60,539 nucleotides of DNA from Phenylobacterium sp. (GTDB taxonomy: Bacteria > Pseudomonadota > Alphaproteobacteria > Caulobacterales > Caulobacteraceae). Under the pieces are notes generated by a model that worked only from the letters and a program-made list of their open reading frames with translations, ran no database searches and was not told where the DNA came from. Positions 17,349 to 24,300 of this stretch are shown here, in pieces (positions within the stretch are counted from its first letter, which is position 1; each line of letters begins with the position of its first letter). The stretch is taken from contig NZ_JAUSCJ010000033.1 in assembly GCF_030651185.1 (NCBI RefSeq), positions 1 to 60,539 of the forward strand, read 5' to 3'. Made by a program: the position numbers and the translations under genes.

Positions 17349-18461
17349 TCAGAGCCCAAGCGCCAGCTTGACGGCCCGCCAGTCGACCAGTTTGAAGTTC
17401 TGCCGGCTTCGCACAGTGGAGGCCGTCTCGCCCGGGGTGTCGGCATCGTCCTGAACGACCACCAACCCCTGGGGGTAGGCGCCGACCGGTCCTCCAAGCG
17501 CCGCCAGCCCGTCGGTCCCGGTGACCGCATCTGCGCCGGAGCCGGCGACTACAGAGAACCTGCCCGCATAGGCCGGCTCGGCGCCGTCGACCCGCCAGAC
17601 GGCAAAGGCGCTGTCGCCCTGACTGGAGGCGATCAGCCAGGTTTTGTCTCCCTCCCGCAGCAGCGCCAGACCCTCCACATCGGGAGCCAGCATGGCTGAG
17701 GGAGCGCTTGCCAGCAGGGTGCGGGTAGACCCCGTGGCCGGGTCCAGGCTGTAGCGCCAGATCCCCTTGGCCTCCTCGGCCACATAGAGCATCCCCTTGG
17801 CGTCATCGACGACGCAGCCCTCCGACTGGGACCCGACCGTGAAGCTACGCTCCTGGACCAGGACCGGGCCGCCAGCGACCTCGGTCACCCCATACTGGCT
17901 TACGTCCCCGTCGACGCCCACCATCACCGCCACGAAGGCCTGGCCCCGGCGGCCCAGGCAAAAGCCGTAGGGCTCGCTGACCGTCGTGGCTGCAAAGCCC
18001 CAGCGGCGGACCGTCGGCGCCCCCGGCGCCGCAGGATCGGCCAGGAAGAACGAAACGCCCCCCGCCGACCGGTTGCTCGCGCCAATCAGGATCTGGGGGC
18101 GGCCTTCCGCGGGGAAGCCGCTGCGCAGATCGACATTGTTCAAACGGCCCTCCGGCAGGAACTGGAGCTGCTGTCCCCCCAGATCATAAACATGGAGCCC
18201 CGCCTGCTTGTCGGTGCCCAGGATCACGCCGCGCGCCGGATCGGCCGGGTCAGCCCAGATCTCGGGATCATCGGCCGCGTCGCGGCGTCCCGTGCCAACG
18301 GCAGGGGTCTCACCGGAGGCCGCCACGGGCGTCCCCGCGCCAAGCACCATTCGCCCGGAGTCAGAACGGCTCTCAGGATCAAGCATAGCGCAAGACGATC
18401 CGATCATGGATGTCGCCAACACCGTCGCAAATCTGAGAATAAACTGTCTAGAAGGCGTCAT
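17349..18461 (-). CDS. Beta-propeller phytase (3-phytase)
   Basis: A 370-residue secreted phytase that releases phosphate from inositol hexakisphosphate in a calcium-dependent way. After a signal peptide (residues 7-25, with a cysteine in SSCAM that is not a perfect lipobox) the propeller begins with DDPEIWADPADPARGVILGTDKQ, the hallmark of this family. Blade motifs follow: LNNVDLR, EPYGFCLG, SEGCVVDD, PDVEGLALL. Conserved aspartates and glutamates in these motifs are calcium ligands. ATG 18461 was preferred to the GTG at 18470 because AAGGTGAGG overlaps the latter. On the other side of its promoter lies the broken C-terminal piece of a TonB-dependent receptor, a usual partner of this enzyme in Caulobacterales. 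Confidence 0.86.
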   Translation of the reverse strand: MTPSRQFILRFATVLATSMIGSSCAMLDPESRSDSGRMVLGAGTPVAASGETPAVGTGRRDAADDPEIWADPADPARGVILGTDKQAGLHVYDLGGQQLQFLPEGRLNNVDLRSGFPAEGRPQILIGASNRSAGGVSFFLADPAAPGAPTVRRWGFAATTVSEPYGFCLGRRGQAFVAVMVGVDGDVSQYGVTEVAGGPVLVQERSFTVGSQSEGCVVDDAKGMLYVAEEAKGIWRYSLDPATGSTRTLLASAPSAMLAPDVEGLALLREGDKTWLIASSQGDSAFAVWRVDGAEPAYAGRFSVVAGSGADAVTGTDGLAALGGPVGAYPQGLVVVQDDADTPGETASTVRSRQNFKLVDWRAVKLALGL

Positions 18462-18516
18462 TGGCCTCACCTTGAGCTCGCCACTATTTCCAGGATCTGG
18501 AAATCATGCCGCGCGG

Positions 18517-18715
18517 GGTCAGGTCAACTACTCCTGGCTCGACAGCGAGGCGGACGACGACTTCGGATCGCGCCGGTTCAACAACCCGTCAGGCGACGTG
18601 TTCAATGTCGGCTTCATCCAGGACGCCCCCACCTGGGCCGCCGCCTTTGGCGCGACCTATCGCAAACAGGGTGAAGCTTTGGCGGGATCGTCGGCGAGGA
18701 GGTGACCTTCAACTG
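18517..18715 (+). pseudogene. C-terminal fragment of a TonB-dependent receptor, frameshifted
   Basis: Translation from about 18517 gives GQVNYSWLDSEADDDFG, RRFNNPSGDVFNVGFIQD, then TWAAAFGATYRKQGEA. This is the typical late barrel region of Caulobacterales TonB-dependent receptors. Near 18675 the homology jumps to the next frame (FGGIVGEEVTF), as expected after loss of a single base. The segment has no start codon, signal peptide or plug domain, and the upstream side is occupied by the divergent phytase gene. It is therefore a remnant of a receptor, perhaps the original phytate-related porter. Confidence 0.65.
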
Positions 18716-19078
18716 GAGAGCGACATGGCCGGACCGTTATTCCAGCGGGTCACGCGCCTGACCTTCCAGCCGACGGATCGCGTTCCGTCGAAGGGAACGC
18801 GACCGGGCCTCCCCATCAGGACAGGAGGGAGACCCGGTCTGAGGTTCCTCACTTCCCCGCCGGCCCTTTCGGGCGCGGCGTTGAAGGCGCGGGTTCGACG
18901 CGGGGGGCGTCGCACCGCTGGCGCCCACTCAGGAGCGGGCGCCCCTGCCAGCTAGCAGGGGGCGTTCGGACCCAACATGATCAAGATCAACAAGGGGGGC
19001 GGTCAGCGGCACGCTTCGGACGGCAAGGGTCCAAGACGGACACCCCACCCGGCGCCGCACCGGCGCAGGGCGCCTGGC
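18716..19078. other. Hairpin-rich non-coding region downstream of the receptor remnant
   Basis: No convincing gene is seen here. The region holds several perfect hairpins: CGCGTTCC/GGAACGCG at 18779-18801, GGCGCCC/GGGCGCC at 18920-18943 and CCCCTGC/GCAGGGG near 18942-18961. It may contain decayed 3' sequence of the receptor gene plus structured repeats. It ends at the stop of the DUF3126 gene. Confidence 0.4.
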
Positions 19079-19291
19079 CTAGGGCAGGTCTTCGGCCAGG
19101 ATGGCCATCTCGAACATGAAGGACCCGTCGCCGTCTTCGTCCTCGAAGACCACGCCGATGAATTCATCGCTGATATAGACCTCGGCCGAGTCCTTCTGCT
19201 TGGGACGGGGGACCAGGCTGATCCGCGCATTGGCGAAGGTGCCGCGAAGGTGGCCCTCGAGCTTGCGCATCATTCTCTCGTCCACGGCCAT
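19079..19291 (-). CDS. DUF3126 family small protein
   Basis: A 70-residue protein matching the alphaproteobacterial DUF3126 family: RKLEGHLRGTFANARISLVPRP, then KDSAEVYISDEFIGVVFEDEDGDGSFMFEMAILAEDL. It is soluble and acidic in the C-terminal half, with no signal peptide. It lies 57 bp downstream of cysE in the same direction, probably in the NUDIX-cysE operon. The biochemical role of the family is unknown; its link to cysE suggests a part in cysteine or sulphur metabolism. Confidence 0.8.
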   Translation of the reverse strand: MAVDERMMRKLEGHLRGTFANARISLVPRPKQKDSAEVYISDEFIGVVFEDEDGDGSFMFEMAILAEDLP

Positions 19292-19348
19292 CTCCTCGGC
19301 GATTCAACAGCCGCGGAACCTAGCTGGTCGCGGCCGACACGGAAACCG

Positions 19349-20179
19349 TCAGATGACGTAGTCGTACACAGCTTCGGCCAGCGTGTGATCCATGCTGCGC
19401 GCCGGCTCGTCGCAGGTCGGACAGTTGACCAGGCGCGCCGGAACCCCGGCGGCCGTGCAGTGGGCCGGAACCGGTTTCAGCACCACTGAGCCGGCGGCGA
19501 TCTTGGCGTAGTCGCCGATATGGATATTTCCCAGCACCTTGGCCCCAGCGCTCAACAGAACGCCCTTACCGATCTTGGGGTGGCGATCACCCCTCTCGGC
19601 GCCCGTGCCCCCCAGGGTCACGTCCTGCATCATGGAAACGTCATCGCCGATCACCGCGGTCTCGCCGATGACGATTCCGGTTCCGTGGTCGATGAAGACC
19701 CCTGAGCCGATCCTGGTGGCCGGATGGATGTCCACCTGGAACACCTCCGACATCCGGCTCTGCAGATAGAGTGCGATCGTCTCGCGGCCCTGGCCCCACA
19801 GCCAGTGCGCGACGCGCTGGGCTTGCAGCGCCTGGAAACCCTTGAAGAACAGGAACGGCTGAACATAGCCCTTGCAGGCCGGGTCGCGCTCGAACACCGC
19901 CTTCAGGTCGGCCTCGGCGATATCCACCAGCTTGGGATTGTCCTTGTAGGCGGCGTCGGCCAGCTCGCGCAGGCTCATGGCCCGCAGCTCCTGGTCCCCC
20001 AGCTTGCGCGCCAGCTGATAGCTCAGCGCGGCGCCCAGGTCATGGTGGCTCAGCACCACGGCGTTCAGCAGCGAGGCCAGGGCCGGCTCCGACTGCGAGG
20101 CCCGCGCGGCTTCGTTGCGCAATGCGGCCCAGACCGGCGGCGGCGATGCCGGATCGATGACTTCCAGACGCTGGCTCAT
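19349..20179 (-). CDS. cysE: Serine O-acetyltransferase CysE
   Basis: A 276-residue enzyme that transfers acetyl from acetyl-CoA to L-serine, the first step of cysteine synthesis. The N-terminal helical SATase domain (about 15-120) is followed by a hexapeptide left-handed helix: DIHPATRIGSGVFIDHGTGIVIGETAVIGDDVSMMQDVTLGGTG. The catalytic histidine and aspartate lie in IDHGTG and VDIHPA. The C-terminus is longer than usual and has a CPTCDEP motif that could bind metal. ATG 20179 was chosen because GGGAGGAAG precedes it. It lies 27 bp after the NUDIX gene and before DUF3126. Confidence 0.9.
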   Translation of the reverse strand: MSQRLEVIDPASPPPVWAALRNEAARASQSEPALASLLNAVVLSHHDLGAALSYQLARKLGDQELRAMSLRELADAAYKDNPKLVDIAEADLKAVFERDPACKGYVQPFLFFKGFQALQAQRVAHWLWGQGRETIALYLQSRMSEVFQVDIHPATRIGSGVFIDHGTGIVIGETAVIGDDVSMMQDVTLGGTGAERGDRHPKIGKGVLLSAGAKVLGNIHIGDYAKIAAGSVVLKPVPAHCTAAGVPARLVNCPTCDEPARSMDHTLAEAVYDYVI

Positions 20180-20206
20180 CGCTTCCTCCCGTCCCATGAT
20201 GTCCCC

Positions 20207-20821
20207 TTATCCTAGCATGGCCGCCGAAAGTTCGCTCGGCAAAGCGCCCTCCCTGGCCATGTGGTACCCCCGTAGCAGCATCGCAACCGTCAGAGCATCG
20301 CGCATATAACCCCCGACCGCCGCCTCCAGCGCTTCCCGAAAAGGTACACGCGCCCTCAGGATATCTTCGGTGCCGTCACCCTGCGGCTCGTCCTCAACCT
20401 GGATCAGGCCCGTGGCGAGGTAGCCAAATGCGTGTTCGTCCGTGACGGAGTTGGAGAGCTGCATCTGCAGGATCTCCTGCCATTTGGCCGCGGCCATGCC
20501 GGTCTCCTCCAGCAGTTCGCGCTTGGCGCTCTCCAGGGGATCGTCGGCCAGCGGCCCGCCCCCCTCGGGAATTTCCCAACTGTAGTCGGCGCACGGCAGA
20601 CGATTCTGACCCACCAGAGTGATGGTCCCGTCATCATGGACAGGCAGGATCGCCAAGGCGAAATTCTTGAAGCTGACAACACCGTACAGGGCGTCCGAGC
20701 CGGTCGGCGCCACGGCGTCGTACTCGGTCAGGCTGATCCAGGGATTGTCGTAGATGCGCCTCGGCGGGCCCTTGCGCCAGGGCGTCCCGTGGGCGACAAG
20801 CCAGTCTGGTTTTTGCGACAT
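20207..20821 (-). CDS. NUDIX hydrolase (ADP-ribose pyrophosphatase-like)
   Basis: A 204-residue NUDIX enzyme. The NUDIX box is GGGPLADDPLESAKRELLEETGM, in which the second conserved position is aspartate instead of glutamate, a mild change; the REx2EExG core with the metal-binding glutamates is intact. The length, the upstream strand SLTEYDAVAPTGSDALYGVV and the preceding EIPEG resemble ADP-ribose or nucleoside-diphosphate-sugar hydrolases. It is the first gene of the NUDIX-cysE-DUF3126 operon and is divergent from the nitroreductase at 20899. Confidence 0.83.
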   Translation of the reverse strand: MSQKPDWLVAHGTPWRKGPPRRIYDNPWISLTEYDAVAPTGSDALYGVVSFKNFALAILPVHDDGTITLVGQNRLPCADYSWEIPEGGGPLADDPLESAKRELLEETGMAAAKWQEILQMQLSNSVTDEHAFGYLATGLIQVEDEPQGDGTEDILRARVPFREALEAAVGGYMRDALTVAMLLRGYHMAREGALPSELSAAMLG

Positions 20822-20898
20822 GTTCTCAACTAGCTTGCGAAACCACCCCCATATAGAAGAAGTCCCCTGTCGGTTCTCCTAACAAGGCGCGCTCAAAG

Positions 20899-21510
20899 AT
20901 GACCCCGTCACTTCCCGCCGCCCCGCTGTTCGGCCAGCCGGTTCCCCAGCATCCCTGCCCTGAACTCCTCAGCTTTCTGGCCACGCGGCGCTCGGCCTCC
21001 GCGGTCACCCTGGCCGAGCCGGCTCCCACGGCCAGCGAGTTGGACGCCCTGCTGAGGCTCGCCGCCCGCGTGCCCGACCACGGCAAGCTGGCGCCCTGGC
21101 GCTTCATCATCCTGGAACCGGCCGCCAAGGCGGTGTTCGCCGATCGCCTGGAGGCGCTCGCCAATTCCAGGGGCGACACCCGGGCCGCCGCCAAGCTCGG
21201 AAAACTGAAGATACCGCCCCTGGGCGTGGCCGTGGTCTCGCGGCCCAGGCCGGGCGAGATCCCCGAGTGGGAGCAACTGCTATCGGCCGGCGCGGTCTGC
21301 ACCACCCTGCTCTACGCCGCCCAGGCCCTGGGCTATGGCGCCAACTGGATCACCGACTGGTACGCCTATGATGACGAGGCCAAGGCGATCCTGGGCCTGG
21401 AGCCTGAGGAAAAGGTGGCGGGCTATATCTTCCTCGGCACCCCGAAGGAGCCGCCGCAGGAGCGGGAGCGGCCCGACCTGGCCGGCCTGATCACCGCCTG
21501 GCGGCCCTGA
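20899..21510 (+). CDS. Nitroreductase family FMN oxidoreductase
   Basis: A 203-residue flavoprotein of the NfnB/YdjA-like nitroreductase type. The FMN-binding start is seen in FLATRRSASAVTLAEPAPT and RVPDHGKLAPWRFIIL. Later motifs are GAVCTTLLYAAQALGYGANWITDW and VAGYIFLGTPKEPPQERERPD, the usual family ending. It reduces nitro or quinone compounds with NAD(P)H in the cytoplasm; the natural substrate is unknown. A hairpin follows the stop. It is divergent from the NUDIX operon. Confidence 0.85.
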   Translation: MTPSLPAAPLFGQPVPQHPCPELLSFLATRRSASAVTLAEPAPTASELDALLRLAARVPDHGKLAPWRFIILEPAAKAVFADRLEALANSRGDTRAAAKLGKLKIPPLGVAVVSRPRPGEIPEWEQLLSAGAVCTTLLYAAQALGYGANWITDWYAYDDEAKAILGLEPEEKVAGYIFLGTPKEPPQERERPDLAGLITAWRP

Positions 21511-21518
21511 AACACAAC

Positions 21519-21548
21519 GGCCGGACGGCGAAGGGTCGCCGCCCGGCC
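21519..21548 (+). terminator. GC-rich hairpin after the nitroreductase gene
   Basis: GGCCGG-A-CGGCG pairs with CGCCG-CCCGGCC across AAGGGT, 8 bp after the stop. The T-run is poor. Confidence 0.45.
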
Positions 21549-21718
21549 TGAAGTGTGACACGCCCGAGGAGAGTTGGGCGACAGAGACATACCCCATTTT
21601 GGCGACGTCGGCTAGTCGACGCTCGATTCGCGCGCGCCGCGCCCCGCCTGGGACTCACTCGGGCCCGAGACTCTGAAAGATCTCGGAGATCACGGCCCCT
21701 CGCTCTACTGTGAAGCTT

Positions 21719-21782
21719 CAGATTTGACCTGACGATACACAGACGGGCTGTGCGACAGGTCGCCGCAAATGCTGGAAATCTG
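21719..21782. other. Nested perfect hairpin between convergent genes
   Basis: Three nested perfect stems lie in 64 bp: CAGATTT (21719) with AAATCTG (21776), GACCTG (21726) with CAGGTC (21756), and CACAG with CTGTG around ACGGG. The upstream flank also has CTCGGGCCCGAG and GATCTC-g-GAGATC. It ends 1 bp from the queF stop. It may be a terminator-like structure, a REP element or a small RNA. No T-run is seen on either strand. Confidence 0.45.
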
Positions 21783-21783
21783 A

Positions 21784-22239
21784 TCAGCCTCGGCCGCGAT
21801 AGGGCGCGACACCTTGGTCGGGCAGCCACAGGCCCGCGGGCGCCGCTCCGCTCTGCCAGAAAACATCGATCGGGATACCGCCCCGGGGGAACCAGTAGCC
21901 GCCGATGCGCAACCAGAGAGGCTGCGCCACCTCCACGATCTTGCGGCCGATGGCCACCGTGCAGTCCTCGTGGAAGGCGCCGTGGTTGCGGAAGGCGCCC
22001 AGATAGAGCTTCAGGGACTTGCTCTCGATCAGCCAGGGGCCGGGCGCATAGTCGATCACCAGATGGGCGAAATCCGGCTGGCCGGTCACGGGACAGAGCG
22101 AGGTGAACTCCGGAACCGTGAAGCGCGCCAGATACAGCGTATCGGCCTGCGGGTTGGGGACCCGCTCGAGAACGGCCTCCTCCGGCGAGTCGAAGCCGCG
22201 GACGTCGCGGCCGAGTTGGGTCAGGTTGGTCTCGTCCAT
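21784..22239 (-). CDS. queF: NADPH-dependent 7-cyano-7-deazaguanine reductase QueF
   Basis: A 151-residue enzyme that reduces preQ0 to preQ1 with NADPH in queuosine synthesis. It is the short, unimodular (type I) form. The catalytic cysteine lies in [20 protein letters not shown]; the family motif E-S-K-S-L-K-L-Y is present ([23 protein letters not shown]); the substrate-binding glutamate and histidine are in FHEDC. The start at 22239 was chosen by homology because the upstream extension is arginine-rich and unlike the family. It is divergent from the SDR gene. Confidence 0.92.
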   Translation of the reverse strand: MDETNLTQLGRDVRGFDSPEEAVLERVPNPQADTLYLARFTVPEFTSLCPVTGQPDFAHLVIDYAPGPWLIESKSLKLYLGAFRNHGAFHEDCTVAIGRKIVEVAQPLWLRIGGYWFPRGGIPIDVFWQSGAAPAGLWLPDQGVAPYRGRG

Positions 22240-22335
22240 GCCGCGCGCTTTACGCCGCGCGGCGCGAGCCCGCAACCGAGACTCCGGCGCCGCCAGGCGT
22301 TATCACGGCGCAAAGCTTCAGGGAGAGGACGCGCG

Positions 22336-23139
22336 ATGAGCGGCAAGGATTTCCAGGATTTCGTGGTCGTTGTGACCGGCGCCTCCACCGGCCTGGGGCG
22401 CGCCATCGCCGTTGAGACCGCCAGCCGGGGCGCGCAGGCCGTGATCATCAACTACGCCTCCAGCGCGGAGGAAGCCGCCGAAACCGCCCGCCAGGTCGAG
22501 GCCCAGGGGGCCAAGGCGGTGATCGTCCAGGGCGATGTCGCCTCCGACGAGGATTGCCGCAGGATCGCCGCGGCGGCGCAGCCCTTCGGTCGCATCGACG
22601 CCCTGTTCAACAATGCCGGCGTGACCAAGTTCGCGCCCAACCACGCCGACCTGGACGCGGTGACCGCCGACGACTTCCTGCGCCTCTATAGTGTGAACGT
22701 GGTGGGGGCCTATCAGATGGTCCGCGCAGCCCGCGCCCTGCTGGAGGCCGCGCCGCAGCCCGGCGCCGTGGTGAACACCTCCTCCATCGCCGGTGTCGCG
22801 GGGATCGGCTCCTCGGTGCCCTATGCCGCCTCCAAGGGCGCGCTCACCACCATGACCCTGTCCCTGGCTCGGGCGCTGGCCCCCAGGATCCGGGTCAACG
22901 CCATCTGCCCCGGCTTCATCGACACGCCTTGGTTCGGCAAGGGTGTCGGGGCCGAACGCGCCCAGAAGATGCGGGACAGCGCCGCGGCCTCGACGCCGCT
23001 GAAGGCCGCCTCGACGGCCGAGGATATCGCCGGCGCCGCAGTCTTCCTGGCTGCGCCTGCATCGAAACACATCACCGGGGAGACCTTGCTGGTGGATGCG
23101 GGGACTCACCTGAACTATTCGCCCCTGGCGATGCGTTGA
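22336..23139 (+). CDS. Short-chain dehydrogenase/reductase
   Basis: A 267-residue classical SDR. The NAD(P)-binding motif is VVTGASTGLGRAIA, the NNAG motif is FNNAGVTKF, and the catalytic serine, tyrosine and lysine lie in NTSSIAGVAG and PYAASKGAL. The later motif ICPGFIDTPWF is usual. The substrate is unknown; 3-oxoacyl-ACP reductase-like and sugar or alcohol dehydrogenases share this pattern. GGGAGAGGA precedes the ATG at 22336; the longer frame upstream is antisense to queF. Confidence 0.88.
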   Translation: MSGKDFQDFVVVVTGASTGLGRAIAVETASRGAQAVIINYASSAEEAAETARQVEAQGAKAVIVQGDVASDEDCRRIAAAAQPFGRIDALFNNAGVTKFAPNHADLDAVTADDFLRLYSVNVVGAYQMVRAARALLEAAPQPGAVVNTSSIAGVAGIGSSVPYAASKGALTTMTLSLARALAPRIRVNAICPGFIDTPWFGKGVGAERAQKMRDSAAASTPLKAASTAEDIAGAAVFLAAPASKHITGETLLVDAGTHLNYSPLAMR

Positions 23140-23164
23140 GGCTTGACCCGTGAAAGCCGAACGT

Positions 23165-23189
23165 GGCGCCCAAGGCACAGCTTGGCGCC
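23165..23189 (+). terminator. Hairpin after the SDR gene
   Basis: GGCGCC-c-AAG pairs with CTT-GGCGCC around GCACAG, 25 bp after the stop. There is no T-run; an AT-richer promoter-like segment for the porin gene follows. Confidence 0.4.
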
Positions 23190-23346
23190 TAATTGCGCGG
23201 CGCCTAGCTTCATTAACGCACAAATTCCGCGCAGCGAGTAGGTAGGGCGCGCTGCGGCTCCGCCCCGCGTTGATCTGGAGGTCTCCAACTGGCGATCTCC
23301 GGCGACGGTTGGGCGAAGCTCGGCTGGATATAAGGGGATAACGAAA

Positions 23347-24039
23347 ATGAACGCTCTGAAGACCATGCTTCTCGCCGCCGCGGCCACCGCCGCCATGGGT
23401 GGAAGCGCCCTCGCCGCCGATGACGACATCGCGCTGTCCTTCAACCTCGGCGCCGCGACGGACTACGTGTTCCGCGGTGTCAGCCAGACCGACAACGAAG
23501 GCCAGATCTATGGCGGCGCTGACGCCACCCTGTACGGCATCGGCTATGCTGGCGTCTGGGTGTCCAATGTCGAATTCGGCAACGGCACCGACCTGGAATA
23601 CGACATCTACGGCGGCATCAAGCCGACCATCGGCGTCGTGAACCTCGACCTCGGTGTCTACTACTACGGCTACACCAACCAACCGACCGGCAGCCACGAA
23701 GACTACGTCGAGTACAAGGCTGCGGCCTCGACCGCCGTCGGTCCGGCCACCATCGGCGCCTTGGTCTTCTATTCGCCGGAGTTCTTCGGCAAGACCGGTA
23801 AGGCCACCTATTACGAGATCAACGGCGCCGTTCCGGTCGCCGAAAAGGTCTCGGTCTCCGGCGCCATCGGCCACCAGGAAATCGAAGGTCCGGCCGACTA
23901 CAACACCTGGAACCTGGGTGTGGGCTATGCTCTCAACGACACCGTCGGCTTCGACCTGCGCTACCACGACACCGACGAACACGGCTTCGGCGACATCTAC
24001 GAGTCGAAGGTTGTTGTCGGCGTGAAGGCCAGCTTCTAA
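23347..24039 (+). CDS. TorF family putative outer-membrane porin
   Basis: A 230-residue outer-membrane beta-barrel. A signal peptide (cleavage at LAA-DD, residue 23) is followed by LSFNLGAATDYVFRGVSQTDNEG, the diagnostic start of the TIGR02001/TorF family. Alternating aromatic strands continue to a terminal phenylalanine (VVVGVKASF), as expected for insertion by the Bam complex. AAGGGGATAACGAAA precedes the ATG and a strong terminator follows. The codon usage is highly biased, which suggests strong expression. The substrate is unknown. Confidence 0.87.
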   Translation: MNALKTMLLAAAATAAMGGSALAADDDIALSFNLGAATDYVFRGVSQTDNEGQIYGGADATLYGIGYAGVWVSNVEFGNGTDLEYDIYGGIKPTIGVVNLDLGVYYYGYTNQPTGSHEDYVEYKAAASTAVGPATIGALVFYSPEFFGKTGKATYYEINGAVPVAEKVSVSGAIGHQEIEGPADYNTWNLGVGYALNDTVGFDLRYHDTDEHGFGDIYESKVVVGVKASF

Positions 24040-24065
24040 GCGCCCAATTTTCTGACGTCTGGGAA

Positions 24066-24092
24066 AGCCGCCCCCTCGCAGGGGCGGCTTTT
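24066..24092 (+). terminator. Intrinsic terminator of the TorF porin gene
   Basis: GCCGCCCC and GGGGCGGC, perfect arms around CTCGCA, are followed by TTTTCT. It lies 27 bp after the stop codon. Confidence 0.75.
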
Positions 24093-24300
24093 CTGATTCT
24101 ACGGGCCGGAGCGTCGGAGAACTCCACCGGCCCACGCCCGCACGCGATCGGGGATCGCAATCCCAAGACGGGCGCCGGTGAAAAGCTGCGCCGCGCGGCT
24201 CATTTCCGGGCGGAAAGCTCCCGGGACGGGAGTTTCATTGGACGGTCGCGCCTACCCCTCTATGGTGATGGGTCGGACGACCGGAGCGGAGCGCGATTCC

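Noticed and set aside
18506..18955. 149-residue plus-strand frame over the receptor remnant
   Set aside because: The receptor homology is in a different frame for most of its length; the translation is arginine/proline/threonine-rich and not protein-like.
21719..21760. Sigma-70 promoter starting TTGACC near 21724
   Set aside because: The hexamer is part of the nested hairpin and there is no downstream gene on that strand; queF and the nitroreductase converge here.
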